DNA of 64,000 bases from Panagrolaimus kolymaensis (lineage: Eukaryota > Nematoda > Chromadorea > Rhabditida > Panagrolaimidae). The stretch covers positions 930,001-994,000 of the forward strand of contig JAJQJQ010000030.1 in the NCBI GenBank assembly GCA_028622995.1. The letters run 5' to 3'. A program made the position numbers and the translations under genes. The notes under the pieces are model-generated. The model worked only from the letters and a program-made list of their open reading frames with translations. It did not search any database and was not told the origin of the DNA. Each line of letters opens with the position of its first letter. Position 1 is the stretch's first letter. Positions 1 to 12,638 of the stretch are shown here, piece after piece.

Positions 1-3000
1 AAAATAACTTCATTAATATGCTTTTGAACTTTCGATAATAAAAAAAAAGAGTATAAAAGACAAGGGAAACTTTTTTTATTCATGGGAGACTTTGTCATTT
101 TTTAATTAGGTGTTAAAGGTTGAAGGAATATAAAGTTAGTCAATCTAAAGTTGATAAGTCTTTTATTTTTTCTGTAAAGAGACATTTCTTTTTGTGAAGT
201 CCAAAAAAAATAGTTTTAAAAGACATTGAATAAATTAACTTTGGCGATGATCTCAAAGAAAAAAAGTTCTCTAAATTTTTTATTTTAAAATAAACATTTT
301 TATATTTTCTGAAACCCATAACATTTTATTCAATGAAGAATGACCGATTTTTTAAAATTTAAACCGTTGTTCAACTTTCTCGAAATGAGTTCATGAAAGC
401 TAGCTCATACTTTATTAAAATTTGATTCGCTTTCTTTTTTTTATATTTCAATTGAAAGCGGCTTGATTTTTGTCTTTATTTAATCAGCTTTTTTTTTCTC
501 GCGTTATTGAAAGTGTAACAAATTTCAGGGAGACAAACGACACTTTTTCCATTCATTTATAAATGTTTCGGTTTATTTCATGGTTTCTCTCTAATTTTTT
601 TTAAATCAAAATTAAACGATTCTATAAAAAAAATGTACATTTTTTTAAACAGTTTTTCTATGGCTTTTCTTCTTCTTTTGTGATGCTTTAAAGTTTCAAG
701 AAATTTTCTTTTGTAAAATAAATTATATAAAAGCTTTTAGTTCTTCCCATTGAAAAATTAATTCATTAGACATAATTCATTATTTTTTTTTCTCATTGAA
801 TTTAGTTTTTTTTTGTTTTGTTTAAAAGCTTTCTTATCAGCTTAAAAAATATATATATTTTTTCTTTCTTTTCGTTTTTTTGGCTTTTACCAATTCTTTC
901 TTATTTTTGTGGGCAAAATGCATTATAGAATTGAATCAACTGAAAAAAAGATTAAAATTAAAAAATTTTCCAAAGTCCGTTTTTTCATTTCTTATCTTTC
1001 TTTTTTTGTAAGAAATTTGAAAACACTTACAATTAATTTTTTTGATTGATTTTTATTTTAGAGTTTAGGGAAAGCTACAAAATAAAGAATGTTTGGAAAG
1101 GTCACAAGCAGATTAGAATCAAGGATATTTTTTATGAGGATTGATAGTTTCAAGCTTAAGTGATTTCCTTCTTTTGCGTTCAAATCCAAACCTTTCTGGA
1201 TTTTTCTAAATTGAAAAAAGATTTAAATTTAAAGAACTGCTTTTTGAGTTTATTGTAAACTTTTTTTCTTGAAGTTACAGTGATTCAATGGGTATAAGAC
1301 ATATCCTCCATACAGATGGATGTGGATGAGCTAAAATCACCTATTAGCAGAGTCCATCCACAAAAAATCCTAATTTTAAATTATTTGGATGGATTCTCCT
1401 CATCGTGATTCTTCTTTTTTTATTCCTCATCGATTTATTAATATTCAAAAAAAGAGTGGGCAAGGCAAACCAAACCATAAATAGTTTTGCTTCTTTTACA
1501 CAGCTGCAAAATAAACGTTTTTTTTGGTGATATTTATTTTTGCTGCTAAAAAAGGGTCTTTAAAATTGATTTTCAGTTTTTTCTCTTTTCTCTTCCATAA
1601 AAGCAAGCAAGCATCCTTGCTTTTATTTTATGTATTATTTTTTTTTTGGTTGCTGAAACAAAAACAGAAACTTTTTTCTTGCCTGTTTTTTTATCAATAA
1701 AAATATCGATAGATGATAGTCGTCACCATAAAAAGAAAAAAAACAAAAAAGAGGGAATGAATAGGAGAGGCGAAAAATTATTAGGGAAGAGAGGGAGAAG
1801 CAGCAGAAAAAATTTAAGTACACATCATCTTAAAATATATGTATTATCTTTTTTTTTCTTTCCATTCCCAAGCTTTGATTAAAAAAAGCTTTTAACTAAA
1901 CATTTTTTCGATGCTTGCTTGCTTAACTCTTGATTTTTAACATTTCTTTTTTGTTGATAAAATAAAACTTACCAAAAATAAAATTTTTAGTATTTTTGAG
2001 CGTCATTCGGGGGTATCAATTTTTTTTTGCTGCAATTAGTCGTTACCTTTTCTTTTTGTAAAATAAATATGGGTCTTTTGGAAAGGTATAATTATCAGAA
2101 GTAGTATGGCTTTAAAATGAAGGAAAAAATGTAAACTATTTAATACCTTTTTACTTTTTTAGATTTTTATTTACTTTGAACTTTTTTTTATCAAATTAGT
2201 TAAGCTAAGATAATTGTTGAAGTTTTTCGTTTACAAAAATTATATGGTGAATTTCCATGAAAGAAAAACAATTTTTAATTAAATTTTTGTTTTTGGAAGC
2301 TTCATTTTGCATTTTTAAAAATATCTTTTTTAGCCTTTTTATTTTTCCTTAAAGCGGCATTTTTCTTGCTTTTGTCTGGATTTGGAATAGAATTTTGCTT
2401 TTTGTATTTATAATTTATTGTTATTTTCCAATAACAAAAAACGCTTCCATGTTTAATATTTTAAAACTAAAAAAACTAAAAATGAATTTTTTTAGAAATG
2501 TTAAAGGGACATAGCTATTTCATGCCTTTTCAAAAATTTCGATACTGGGGCTGATAGGAACAGTCGGGGCGGCGCGTGTTTGAATTACCGTGTCACTTCT
2601 GTCTTACACGGTAATTCAAACACGCGCCTTACCAAGTGTAACTTTCAGTGCCCGCAAACGAAATTTCAAAAAAGGCATGAAATAGCTATGTCCCTTTAAA
2701 ACAACAAAAAAAATTTTGTTGTTGCGAGGGTGAACTTGAAAGACGACAACCAACCAACCTTTTTTTTCTTCACCTTTTTTCCCATTTATTTATTTTTTTG
2801 AAAGTAGCTAATGGCAACTGAAACCAAGTTGAAAAAAAAAGAAAAAAAAGAAAGAATTTTTGACCTCTTTTTTTCTCCAAAAAATTTTGTTTTTCAATCT
2901 CCCGTGTTCCGTGTTTTTGACGCAGCTTGACATGAAGAAAAAAAAGTAGCGGCGGCAGCAGCGGCGAGGGCATAGACGCGGCGGAACTGTCGCCCGAGAA

Positions 3001-3930
3001 AAAAATAAATAGATCGAGATATCTTTCTCCCGATGAATATTTACCTCCTTTAAAAAAATATCGGAGTTAACTAACTCTCACTCCTCTCCTCTTTGATTTT
3101 GATTAATATAATTTACAAATCAGCGCCCTCGATCTCTCTTCTTTCCTTTTTTCAACCCTTCTTCTTCCCTTCCTCTGAAGATTTCCCTCATTCTTTTTTT
3201 TACTTGATACCAACCAAATTAATTTTTATTATTGAGTAGTACCATCCTACTACTATTCTCATTTATTTTATTTTAGAGAGAAATGAATAAAATTAATTTA
3301 AAAAAAAATTAAGGAAAGTTTTTTTAAAGGTTCATTTAAATTTTTAATTAGGTTTTAATTATTAGTAATTAAATGAATTTTTATGGCTTTTCTTAAATAT
3401 TTTCATAATTATTCAAAAAAGTTTAAAGAAGCCAATATCAGAAGTCTTTTACTTGGAGACTTAACACGCAAAATTTTTTTTGGTTTCTCTCTGGACTTCA
3501 AATTTAATAGAAACACTTTGTTTTAATTTTTATACTCAATTATTTATTAGTTCTTAAAAAAAACATTTTTAAGCTTCAAAAAAAATATGTTGCAACTTTG
3601 CCTCAAATATCTTTTCAGTTTTCCCAGATGTGGTTCAACAAAACATAAACATTAAGAATGACCACCACTACCGCTGCAGCTGCAAAGCCCCCTCTTTTTT
3701 TCCACATTCCCGTTCACTTGTTTTTTTTTCTTCAATTATCTAAAATTTTGTCTCGTTTATTCTTTATGGAGTCGTGATGATGTTTATGTTAAACTAATAG
3801 ATTTAGAATGTATTGCAAAAAAGAAAAAAGTTTTAATATTTTTAGGCTCACTCACCCAAACTTGGCGTTTTTTTTTGCTTCTTGTTGCTGCCCGACCTTC
3901 TTTGCCAAACAAACACTTTTTTTTTGAAAA
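1..3930. other. Gene-free T-rich region upstream of the bZIP gene
   Basis: No open frame with protein-like composition was found on either strand; the frames present are Lys/Phe-rich translations of A/T tracts. It holds the fold-back element at 2501-2699 and a GC-richer patch near 2940-3000. The + strand is T-rich, as is typical upstream of + strand genes in this window, so part of it may be 5' leader or promoter of the bZIP gene (inference). Confidence 0.6.
2501..2699. mobile_element. Fold-back/MITE-like element with nested inverted repeats
   Basis: The outer arms, 2501-2541 and 2659-2699, are inverted copies. The first 30 bases (starting TTAAAGGGACATAGC) match perfectly and the inner 11 match with three differences. 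A second, perfect 23-base inverted repeat lies inside (2571-2593 and 2606-2628, starting GGCGCGTGTTTGAATT) around a 12-base loop. Both ends carry TTAA, which could be a TTAA target duplication as in piggyBac-type elements (inference). There is no coding capacity, and the core is much richer in G+C than its surroundings. The structure is that of a non-autonomous miniature inverted-repeat element. Confidence 0.75.
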
Positions 3931-6900
3931 ATGGAACATTGGAGTACTTCAATTGAAAATGATTTTTTATTAGCTTCTGAATCAAACTCACATATGCCCC
4001 ATTTTACTGGTAAGTTCGTTCGTTCAGAAATTTAAAGGGTTTAAAAAATGGCAAAAAAAAGCGCTTAGTTATAAATTTTTTGCAATACAAAAAAAGGATC
4101 AATATTTTTATTTGGAAAATATATCTGATTTTAATTTTTATTTTTTTTTCGTTAAAGTAAAAAATTGAGGGAAAATTTCTGAAGGATTTGTTAATTTTTT
4201 TATCTTCCTTTAATAATTTTTTTTCTTCTTCGTTTTGTCTTTGATGGGGATATTTTTGTTAGTTTAGCTGTGGTTTTTAACAATAATATTAATAATAATC
4301 GTTTTTTTCTTTTCAAATAACGAGACGACAAAAAAATACTAACGAAAATCAAGCGTGTGTGAAAAAAACAATGGAAAACGAATTGAATTCATTTAAACAA
4401 AACAAAAAAAAGTCTTGTGTCACAGATGCATCCAAAAAAATTTAGAATAGTATTGTCGCCGACGCCGCATCTGTGACGACGACGCTTGCCTGCTTTAGTT
4501 TAGTTTGGTTTTACTGCTTAGTTTTTTTCCATTTATATTTTTGTAGATTCATCTGCATCGAAAAATAAAAGGAAAACGACTTTTTCCTCGTTTTTTACGT
4601 GAGACAAATAATAAATAATAAAATAAAAAAGAAGAGGAAAAGAAAAATACAAAAGGACCACATAGAAGCAAGCAAGCAGCTATTTTTAAAAAAACTAAGA
4701 GCAACAACGACGACGACGACGACGATGCTCGTTTCTAAGCATTATTACTTTATATTTTATTTTTTCATGGCCAAGTTTTTTTTGTTGAATGGTTTTGCGT
4801 TTTTACGTTTTTCGATATAAAGCTTTTTATTATGGAAGTTTAAAAATAATAAAAAAATGAAAAACGAAATGAGGGATTTTTTATAAGCATTTTTATTTTT
4901 ATTTTAATGGATTCGAAAAAAGTTAAATTTGAATGAGCTCATCTTGGAAGCATACGATAAAGTATTTATTCAAAATTATATTGCTATCATAGAATTTTTT
5001 TAAAAATTTTAAATATTCTAATATCAAAAAAGCATCGATAAAATAAAATAAAAAATATGTATGCATTCAGGCAGGCTTAACAGAATTTATAGTTCCAAAA
5101 AATCAATTTTTTTTTTGTTATTCGCTTTTTTCTTTTATTTTATTTTAAGTCTGATTTACTAAAAAAACACTTTTTTTCACTCAAATATTTTTGATTGTTT
5201 TTAATCCTTTAGTACTAACTATTATACAATAAAAATTATTTCTATTTCCATAATAGATTATCCCATCTTTTTTTGTTTTAATATTTCATTCAGTATATAG
5301 GAATCAAAATTGGTAATATTATTGCCAGTTGTCGTCGCCCCTCTACAAACAAAAAGTAACTAACAAGTATCAAATTTCCAACCGAATTCAAGCATTTCTC
5401 TGAAAAAAATGATCAGTGACATGCTTACATTTTTGATTTAAAAAATATTAGCTAATTTTGGGCGCTGAAATATCAATGATCTGATGTTCGTGTGGACTTG
5501 CAACAGCTTTGTTTTACATTCTAACTTCTTTTTTTACTTTTAGCATTCTTAATTTTTTTTTCTTTTTTTTTCTCACAGCGCTTTGTAATTATCTAAAACG
5601 TCTTTTCTTCTCTTTTTTGTTGCTGAAGACATACACATCCTTGAACGCTACCCGCCCAAATTTCTTTGATAAGCAAAGCAAAAAAGCTGCAAAGTCCATT
5701 TAATCACATCACCATCACCTCCAACAAGAAAAAAAAAGCGAGCCTCTCCTAATATATTTTTTATCACTTCAGTTTGAGAGTCCACACCCTTGATTTAACT
5801 TTAATTTATATATATTTTTCTTTTCAATCCATTCAATTCAAAAGAAGAAAAATGATTTAAAGGCGTTTAAAAAAGTAAAGAAGGATGGCGTTGGAAAGGG
5901 AAAAAATCAAATACAAGCAGCTTCCATGTCCCCTCTCTTCACTGACACCTGGAGTTTTCTCCAAATAAAGAAAAGCGTCGCCGCCAGCCAAAAAAAGCAA
6001 GCTCTAAAAGGCCAAAACCAAAAAAGGGTGGACCACCACCGCTATTTTTCTTCTTCTCGCCTCCTAAATATACAAACGCAAAAATGTTTTTAGGGTCGTA
6101 ATTTTTGGAGGAAAAAGAAACACGTTAGAAAAATGGAAAAATTTTTTTGTTTGCTTTGCTTTTATTTTTCAGAAAAATTTTTTTTCAAATAAGAGAAACT
6201 AATAATATTCGGCAAAAATAAATGTGTGTGTGTGTATGTTTGATTAGATGCTTTGCTTTTATTTCTTTAATTTGATGTTTTGGAAATAAATTTTTTTTGA
6301 AATAAAAAAGTGTTATTGTTTTTATATTATTTCTTATTTTTATAATTTTTTGAATCGGGGTAATTGGAAGCTTGGAAATAATGATATCATAAAATAGAAA
6401 ATCGAAATGGTGGAAGCTTGAAAACCATAGAGGGTATAATTAAAGAGAAACAATTTTAACATTTTTTGTCGATACTCTATTATTTATTTTATTATTTAAA
6501 ACTATTTTTTTCGTTTTTATTTTAGAAGTTTAGTTCCAAGAATATATTTATAAAGTTAAAATCTTTAAGAAAAAGTATAGTTAAAAATATTGATAAAAAA
6601 ATAGTCTTTTTTTTCTAAGTGTTTTGGTTAGCTCTATTTCTTGGCTACATTCTCTTCTTTAGATTATGATAATGTGTTTCAAAAAAAAGTGATACACAAA
6701 AAAATATATGCATCAGTTCCGTTCCATTTAAATTGGAGTTGTATAGTTTTATTTTTCAAAATCAGCGAATAAAAAAATTGATTTTTTTAAAAATAAAAAT
6801 TTAATTTGACGATTTGCTAAACTTGACTGCCAAAGTGTCTCCAAATTGAATTTTATATCTGTGTCGCGGAGTGTCTCAAATAGAAATTTTTTATGATCTT

Positions 6901-9081
6901 TAATTTTTTCTAAAAAAAATTCTTTTAAAGCGGTTTTCAAAATTTTGCGTTTAAAACCGAAAATTATTTATATTTTCTTTTTTTTTTTCAGAAATGTTTA
7001 CTCGAAGCGAATTAGGCTCCGATGGGCTTTCACCTTGCCCTTCATCCCTTTCATCTCCAGGAGATTCCCAATATGGTTCATCATTAAATTTTTTAAATGA
7101 TGATTTAATTTCTCAACCTTTAATTGATTTTGATGAAGCTGAATGTTTAGCGGTGATTGATGATTTTGATCGAAAAAATCCTACATTGGATTCAATAAAT
7201 AATGATTATGAAATGACTTCCTTGGATCATCATCATCATCATCACCATCATGATGATTATAATATTGAAGGAGGAGAAAATGAAATTGAAGAAGAAGCTT
7301 CACCATCAACTAAATATTATGTTATTAAAGGTGAACCCATGGTTCGACCCGTTGGAACTTCGCTATCATTTAATCGAACAACTTTGAGTAAGTTTTTTTT
7401 TAAAAAAAATTAAAAGAACTTTTCGTGGTGCGAAGGAAAAATTGAAAATCATGATTATTTAAATTTCCTGAGTTTTTTGGATGTTTTATGTATTTTCGCG
7501 CTGATAAATTTATTGATAGTAACTCAAAAATTCAATTTATTCCTAATTTTGATTTACTCTCTTTTTTGATTGATTGAAAATTTCAATTTTCATCCATATT
7601 TATTTAATTTTTTTTAGAAACCGTATATCCTGTAAGGACGACGACTACAGTGGTATCCCGGCATCCACCATCCATTCCATCGGATGATGAATCATCCAAG
7701 CAAGGAGGCATTCCAACATTATGTCGAACTAGATCAAAAATGCATGATTTAGCTGTGAAAAATCGTCTCATCACAGACCAGGTTAATAATTTTTACTTTA
7801 AATTTTAATAAATCAATTTCAAATTATTTTCGCCTATTGTTTATTGTTTCGGATATATATATTTTTTTCTCTCTAATATTTGGATGAAGGAAAAATAATT
7901 GGGTTAGATTTTAATCAAAAAGTTATTATTATTTTTTTCTTTTTCGGAATGAAATTCATTTGAAAGAAGAAGAAAAAATTTTATCGGTTAAAAATATCAA
8001 CAGAAAAAAATTAATGAAATGGAATGATTTTTGAGGATGATAAAGGTCAACATAAAAAAAAAGAGGGGTTTATTTAAATAAAAGCTTTCCTGAGTTTCGA
8101 CAAGAAGAAATGCATTTTCCAATATTTACAATCCTAGCGAAAATTTTTACAATTAAAGTTATTAAAACCAAAAATAATTTTTTTATAAAAAAAACCTTAA
8201 TTACGAGAAACAAATTTGCCAATCAAAAATTCAGCGATTTCAGAATCCCAAAGTTCAAGGAACCGTTCAATTATCAGCCGAAGAAAAGCGAACCCTCATG
8301 CAAGAAGGATATCGGCTTCCAACTAAATTACCCTTAACGCGAGAGGAAGAAGAAGCATTAAAACTTGTTCGACGAAAAATTAAAAATAAATTAAGCGCAC
8401 AAGAATCAAGAAGAAAAAGAAAGGAATATATGGATATGCTTGAACAAAAAGTAAGTTTCCCATCATAAAAAAAAATAAATTTTACGAGGGATTTTCAAAG
8501 CCGTTAAAATTTTGATAGAAAAGATTTGCAAAAATAAATCTGCAAAGAATTAAAAAAAAAAGTAAAAAGTTTCTTTTCTGATAAGAGAAAGAAAAAAAAA
8601 ACATAAGAGTCTGGGAAAATAGTTTTAAAACATTCAACAAGAAAAAAAAAATAAAGTGACGTCTTATTAGGCGTTGAACGAAAAAAAAACAAACAATAAA
8701 ATGAAATTTTTTTAAAAGATGAATCATAAAAATGGCAAATAAACGATTCTTTATTTTTATAAATTCTCAAAACTTTTTTTAAAAATTCAAGAAATTTTTG
8801 AACTGAAAAAAGACTTTTTATTTTATTTTCGATGAGAGATTCTATGTAATAGCCTAAATATGCCGATGTAAAAAAAGATTTGAACCTTTGTGCAAGATTC
8901 CTGGCAACTTTAAAAAAGAAAAGATTTTCGATTTTTATTACTCAAGTTAAAATGTCTTTTATAGGTTCACACATATTACACTGAAAATGTTACCCTTCGA
9001 CAACGTTTGAAGCAAACTGAAGCAGCGAACGCAGAACTTTCAAGAAGAATTCAAGAATTAGAAGCAAATTTATCACTTTAA
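3931..9081 (+). CDS. crh-2: CREB3-like bZIP transcription factor, no membrane anchor
   Basis: Exons 3931-4009, 6992-7387, 7618-7781, 8244-8450 and 8965-9081 join in frame to 320 aa. Exon 4 could instead start at 8235, adding Arg-Phe-Gln. The N-terminal half is acidic and Ser-rich with an eight-histidine run (CAT repeats near 7230). The bZIP is CREB3-type: the preceding [12 protein letters not shown] and basic region [20 protein letters not shown], then a leucine zipper that ends the protein ([14 protein letters not shown]). CREB3/CREBH family members normally have a transmembrane segment just after the zipper and are released by Golgi proteolysis. None is encoded here, so the product should enter the nucleus directly (inference). 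Intron 1 is 2982 bases; the others are 183-514. The first exon is short and rests on frame continuity. The symbol follows the C. elegans CREB3-like gene and is by family only. Confidence 0.85.
4419..4477. repeat. Small inverted repeat in bZIP intron 1
   Basis: GTCACAGATGC at 4419-4429 is repeated as GCATCTGTGAC at 4467-4477, with 37 bases between. It could form a hairpin in the intron; no function can be assigned. Confidence 0.45.
4707..4724 (+). repeat. (ACG)6 microsatellite
   Basis: Six perfect ACG units within intron 1 of the bZIP gene. CGA/GTC-type trinucleotide tracts recur near 16096, 34470 and 44890 in otherwise A/T-rich non-coding DNA. Confidence 0.8.
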
Positions 9082-10572
9082 AGATATAAGAAAATTACCA
9101 AAGCTATTCAAAGTTAATTATTTTATTTCTATGCAACTAATATTTTCTAAAAAAATTTAATAATTTTATTTATCACAAATAACTCGAAGCAATACATTTT
9201 TTTTATTTATATGTAATAGTCACAAAAAAATGATGATCATCGTCCAAATAATTTTATTTTATACAAATAAACTAAAGGGAATTTAAATTTTAAGTTTTTT
9301 TTTCTTCAAAAAATAATTTATTGTTGTGTCTTTGTCTTTTTTTTAAAGAAACAATCGAGAAAAGCAAAAAAATAAAAAAAGGGTTGAGTTTGTTTAATAA
9401 ATTTTTAAACCCTTTTTCGATTGCTCCTTTAAAACTTTAAAAAAAAACTTTATTTAATTTTATTTTATCCAAAATTAATTATTGTAACAACGTCTTCGCG
9501 TGTGTGTGCCGTTTTTAAGCTTTTAGTTTTTTTCCAACTTTTTTCCAACTTTTTTCTTTTTTTTGGTTTATTTTATTGTTTTGGGAGAAGTATTTTTTGT
9601 CTTCTAAATATTTCACTATTTTTTTTATTCCAGTTATTATTATTTAACAGAAAGTTATTTATTTATTTATAAAAAAATAAGTAAAAAAGTATTACTTCAA
9701 AAATAAATGAGTAATTTAATAAAATTTAATTTTTTATCACAAAACAAAAACAAAAACTATCGTAAAAAGAAGTCAAAATTTTATAGTGTGACAAATTAAA
9801 TGTTTTGTTAGAAAAGTACTCAAATTTGGGAGTTTGGCTTAGAAAACATATTTTAATTTTTATGGTTTTCGAATTTTTTATAGCAAAAAAACACGTTTTA
9901 TTTTATATATTAATTAATGAGAGATTATGATATTAACCTCGCTTACATACTTTAACAACAAAAGCAGTCAACCTTAAAATCTTTCCACTAATCCTCCTCA
10001 TAATGAAAAAAAACATAATAAATCAGGTTAAGCTTAGGGTAAATCACTCCATAAAAAATAGAAAAATAAAGCTGCTTACAAAGTTTTTTTTTACGTTTTA
10101 GGCGGCCATAACTATAAAAAAAATTTAGAGTATGATTTTATTATTTTTTGATTTCATACAAAAACAGAAAAATATTGAGTCACATTCATCACTTTCATTT
10201 CTTTTTTAAATTATTAATTGCAAACGAGCCCCGTTGTTGCTGGGTTGCTGGAGAGGAGGGAATGACCGAATATTTCTCTTTGACTACTCGCTTTTTTTCT
10301 CCCTGTTATTTTTGAGACTTAACCGGATATATACAGAAAAAGGGTAAAACAGTGAAGCTTGTGCAATAATGCGTGACGATGATGATTGTTTTCACTAACA
10401 AAATAATAAAAATCGAAGAGAATTCAATACAAAAATAAAAAAAGTATCGGGTAATAAATAAAAAAAAGGTAAAATATATTGCGTCAGAATCAGTGCTTTC
10501 ATTTTTTCTCTTCTTTATCCACTGTTATTTGTTGTTTACTACTTTTTGGGTAAAAAAAAAGAAGAAGTAAAA
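9082..10572. other. Intergenic region between bZIP and EB-like genes
   Basis: Nothing gene-like was seen. It contains the 3' end of the bZIP transcript (several AATAAA-type signals within about 200 bases of the stop) and the promoter side of the next + strand gene. Confidence 0.6.
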
Positions 10573-12479
10573 ATGTTGTTGATTTCTAAAATATCTATTT
10601 TTATCATACTTAATTTAATCACTCAATCCAGGTAAGGTTATTATTTATAAAGAATTTCTTTGTAGTTTATAAATATAAAAATGCTTGATTTTAACAAAAA
10701 TAAATTTCCGAAAAAGTTCTGTCTTCTTTGCGATTAATTTTTTAAACAAAAATTTTTTAATAAAAAGGTTTTATTTCTCTCAACAAAATTTAATTTTGAT
10801 TCGATCAAGGAAAAAAAAATAATACAAACAAAAACAATGTTTCTTTTTTTAAATATTTTTCTTGTACAAATCCAAAAGTTTTTCTTTTTCACGTTAAATC
10901 TCGAAAATAAAAAAATTTAGTTTTGGAGATAATTTTTTATTGAATATTTGTAAAAATTTAAATAAATTTCTCCATTTTTCCTTTTACTTTTTTTTCTTTT
11001 CTTTTTTTAGTATCGCTCAAATTTATGGAAGTAATTTTCTCACTGCTATGCGAGGATATAATAATGATGTATGCCGATTTATTTCATGCCCCTTTGGACA
11101 ATATTGCATTAATGGAGTTTGTACTGCCACCGTTGGAGGTGTTGGGGGCCTTGGTGGTGGATTAGGCGGATTAGGAGGCTATGGAGGAGGAGGAGGTTAT
11201 GGCGGCCTTGATGGAGGTTATGGCTACGATGACACTTTAACTGGTTCAAGTGGACTTATGAGCAATGGACAACGTTTGTTTTTTTAATTAATCAATTTTC
11301 TTTTTCAAAAAAAATTGAATTTTTTTTGTTAAAAATGAATTACTCTCACAAATATTGTATGACAGTAATTATTTTTGGATTTTTATCGTCAAAAATTATT
11401 TACTATCATTTTTTATAAAATATTTATTAAAAAATATGAAAAGGTTTTTTTGTTTAAATTACTTTTTGTTATAGTTTGCGCAGAAACCCTTGATTGCGTG
11501 GCAGGGCAATATTGTGAATCGGGAAGATGTGTAGTTTCCACAAGTGCAAGCATTTATGGTGTATATGGTTCTGGACAAGTTATGACTGGAATTCAACGAT
11601 GTACTTTAATTCAGGTTTAAAAATTTTGCATATTTATTTTTGAGTATATTAGTAATAAAAAAAAGAAATTATAGGATTGTCCAAATGGTCAACTTTGTGT
11701 TAATGGTTTTTGTTCTCAAAGTAATGTAGCATACATGGGTTCACAATTAATTCCAACAAGCACTTGTAAGTTTTAGAATTTCCACATTATTTCTTTGAAA
11801 ACTAGAAATTTAGATTTTATTTTTTTCGAATCGAGCAACTTTCTTTTTCTTTTTTTTCCTTGCCTTTAAAAAAGACTAAAGTAAAGTTTAATAAAAAAAT
11901 TTAAACGTTCCAATAATTTGTTTTTCTTTATTTTTGATACTCCTCAAACAGTTAATAACTTTTAATTTCGTTAACAAATAAAGTTTTAAAGCTCTTTAAG
12001 TAACTATTTTATTGAATTTATTCAGCATTTATTTGTTTATTTTATCCCAAAAAATTCATAAATCATTGATCACTTTCATTCAACTTTTTACAAACAAAAA
12101 ACATAGCTTTTGTTATTCCATTTATATTTTATTATATATTAAAAAAAAAAGAACTTTCATCATCAAAATAAAATGTAATAACAACAATAATAATCCCTTT
12201 CATTTTTATTTTCAGCTTGCGCAAGCGGAGCTATCTGTCCAGTTGGTCAATATTGCATGTCAGGCATATGCATACAAAACATGTTTTCATCCACTTTTGG
12301 TAATAAAAAATCTCGTTTTTTTTTCTTTTTTTTTTGCGTAATAACTTTTCCATTCATGTTTTTTTTACTTTTACTTTTTAGCTTGTGCAAGTGGAACTTT
12401 ATGTCCACCGGGGATGATGTGCACCCTTGGCCGATGCATCACAAATGGATTATTTGGTTTTGGTTATGGAAAAAAATAA
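10573..12479 (+). CDS. Secreted cysteine-rich protein with five EB-like modules
   Basis: Exons 10573-10631, 11011-11273, 11475-11614, 11675-11765, 12216-12299 and 12382-12479 join in frame to 244 aa. Residues 1-22 form a hydrophobic signal peptide ([15 protein letters not shown]...SIAQ). Five short modules follow with spacing C-x(4-5)-C-x5-C-x4-C, for example [12 protein letters not shown] and [12 protein letters not shown]. Modules 1, 2, 4 and 5 lie each within one exon; module 3 straddles the exon 3/4 junction. A Gly-rich linker ([12 protein letters not shown] type) separates modules 1 and 2. The pattern resembles the nematode EB-type cysteine modules of secreted or cuticle-associated proteins. 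The role is unknown; an extracellular structural or binding function is inferred. It is convergent with the transporter gene, with a 159-base gap. Confidence 0.8.
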
Positions 12480-12638
12480 ATTTATGAAATTGTTTTATTT
12501 TTTTGTACAAAAATTAATTAATTTTAACTAAAAAATTTAAAATATATAAAAAATTATATATAAAAAAAGTTAAAAATCTTGCATTTTTAAAATACCCGTA
12601 AATAAAAAATAATAAATAATTTTACTTTTCAATTATTT

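Noticed and set aside
1280..1335. Short + strand stretch after a TTACAG acceptor that could be a terminal exon
   Set aside because: Fewer than 20 codons in any frame; cannot be told from chance.
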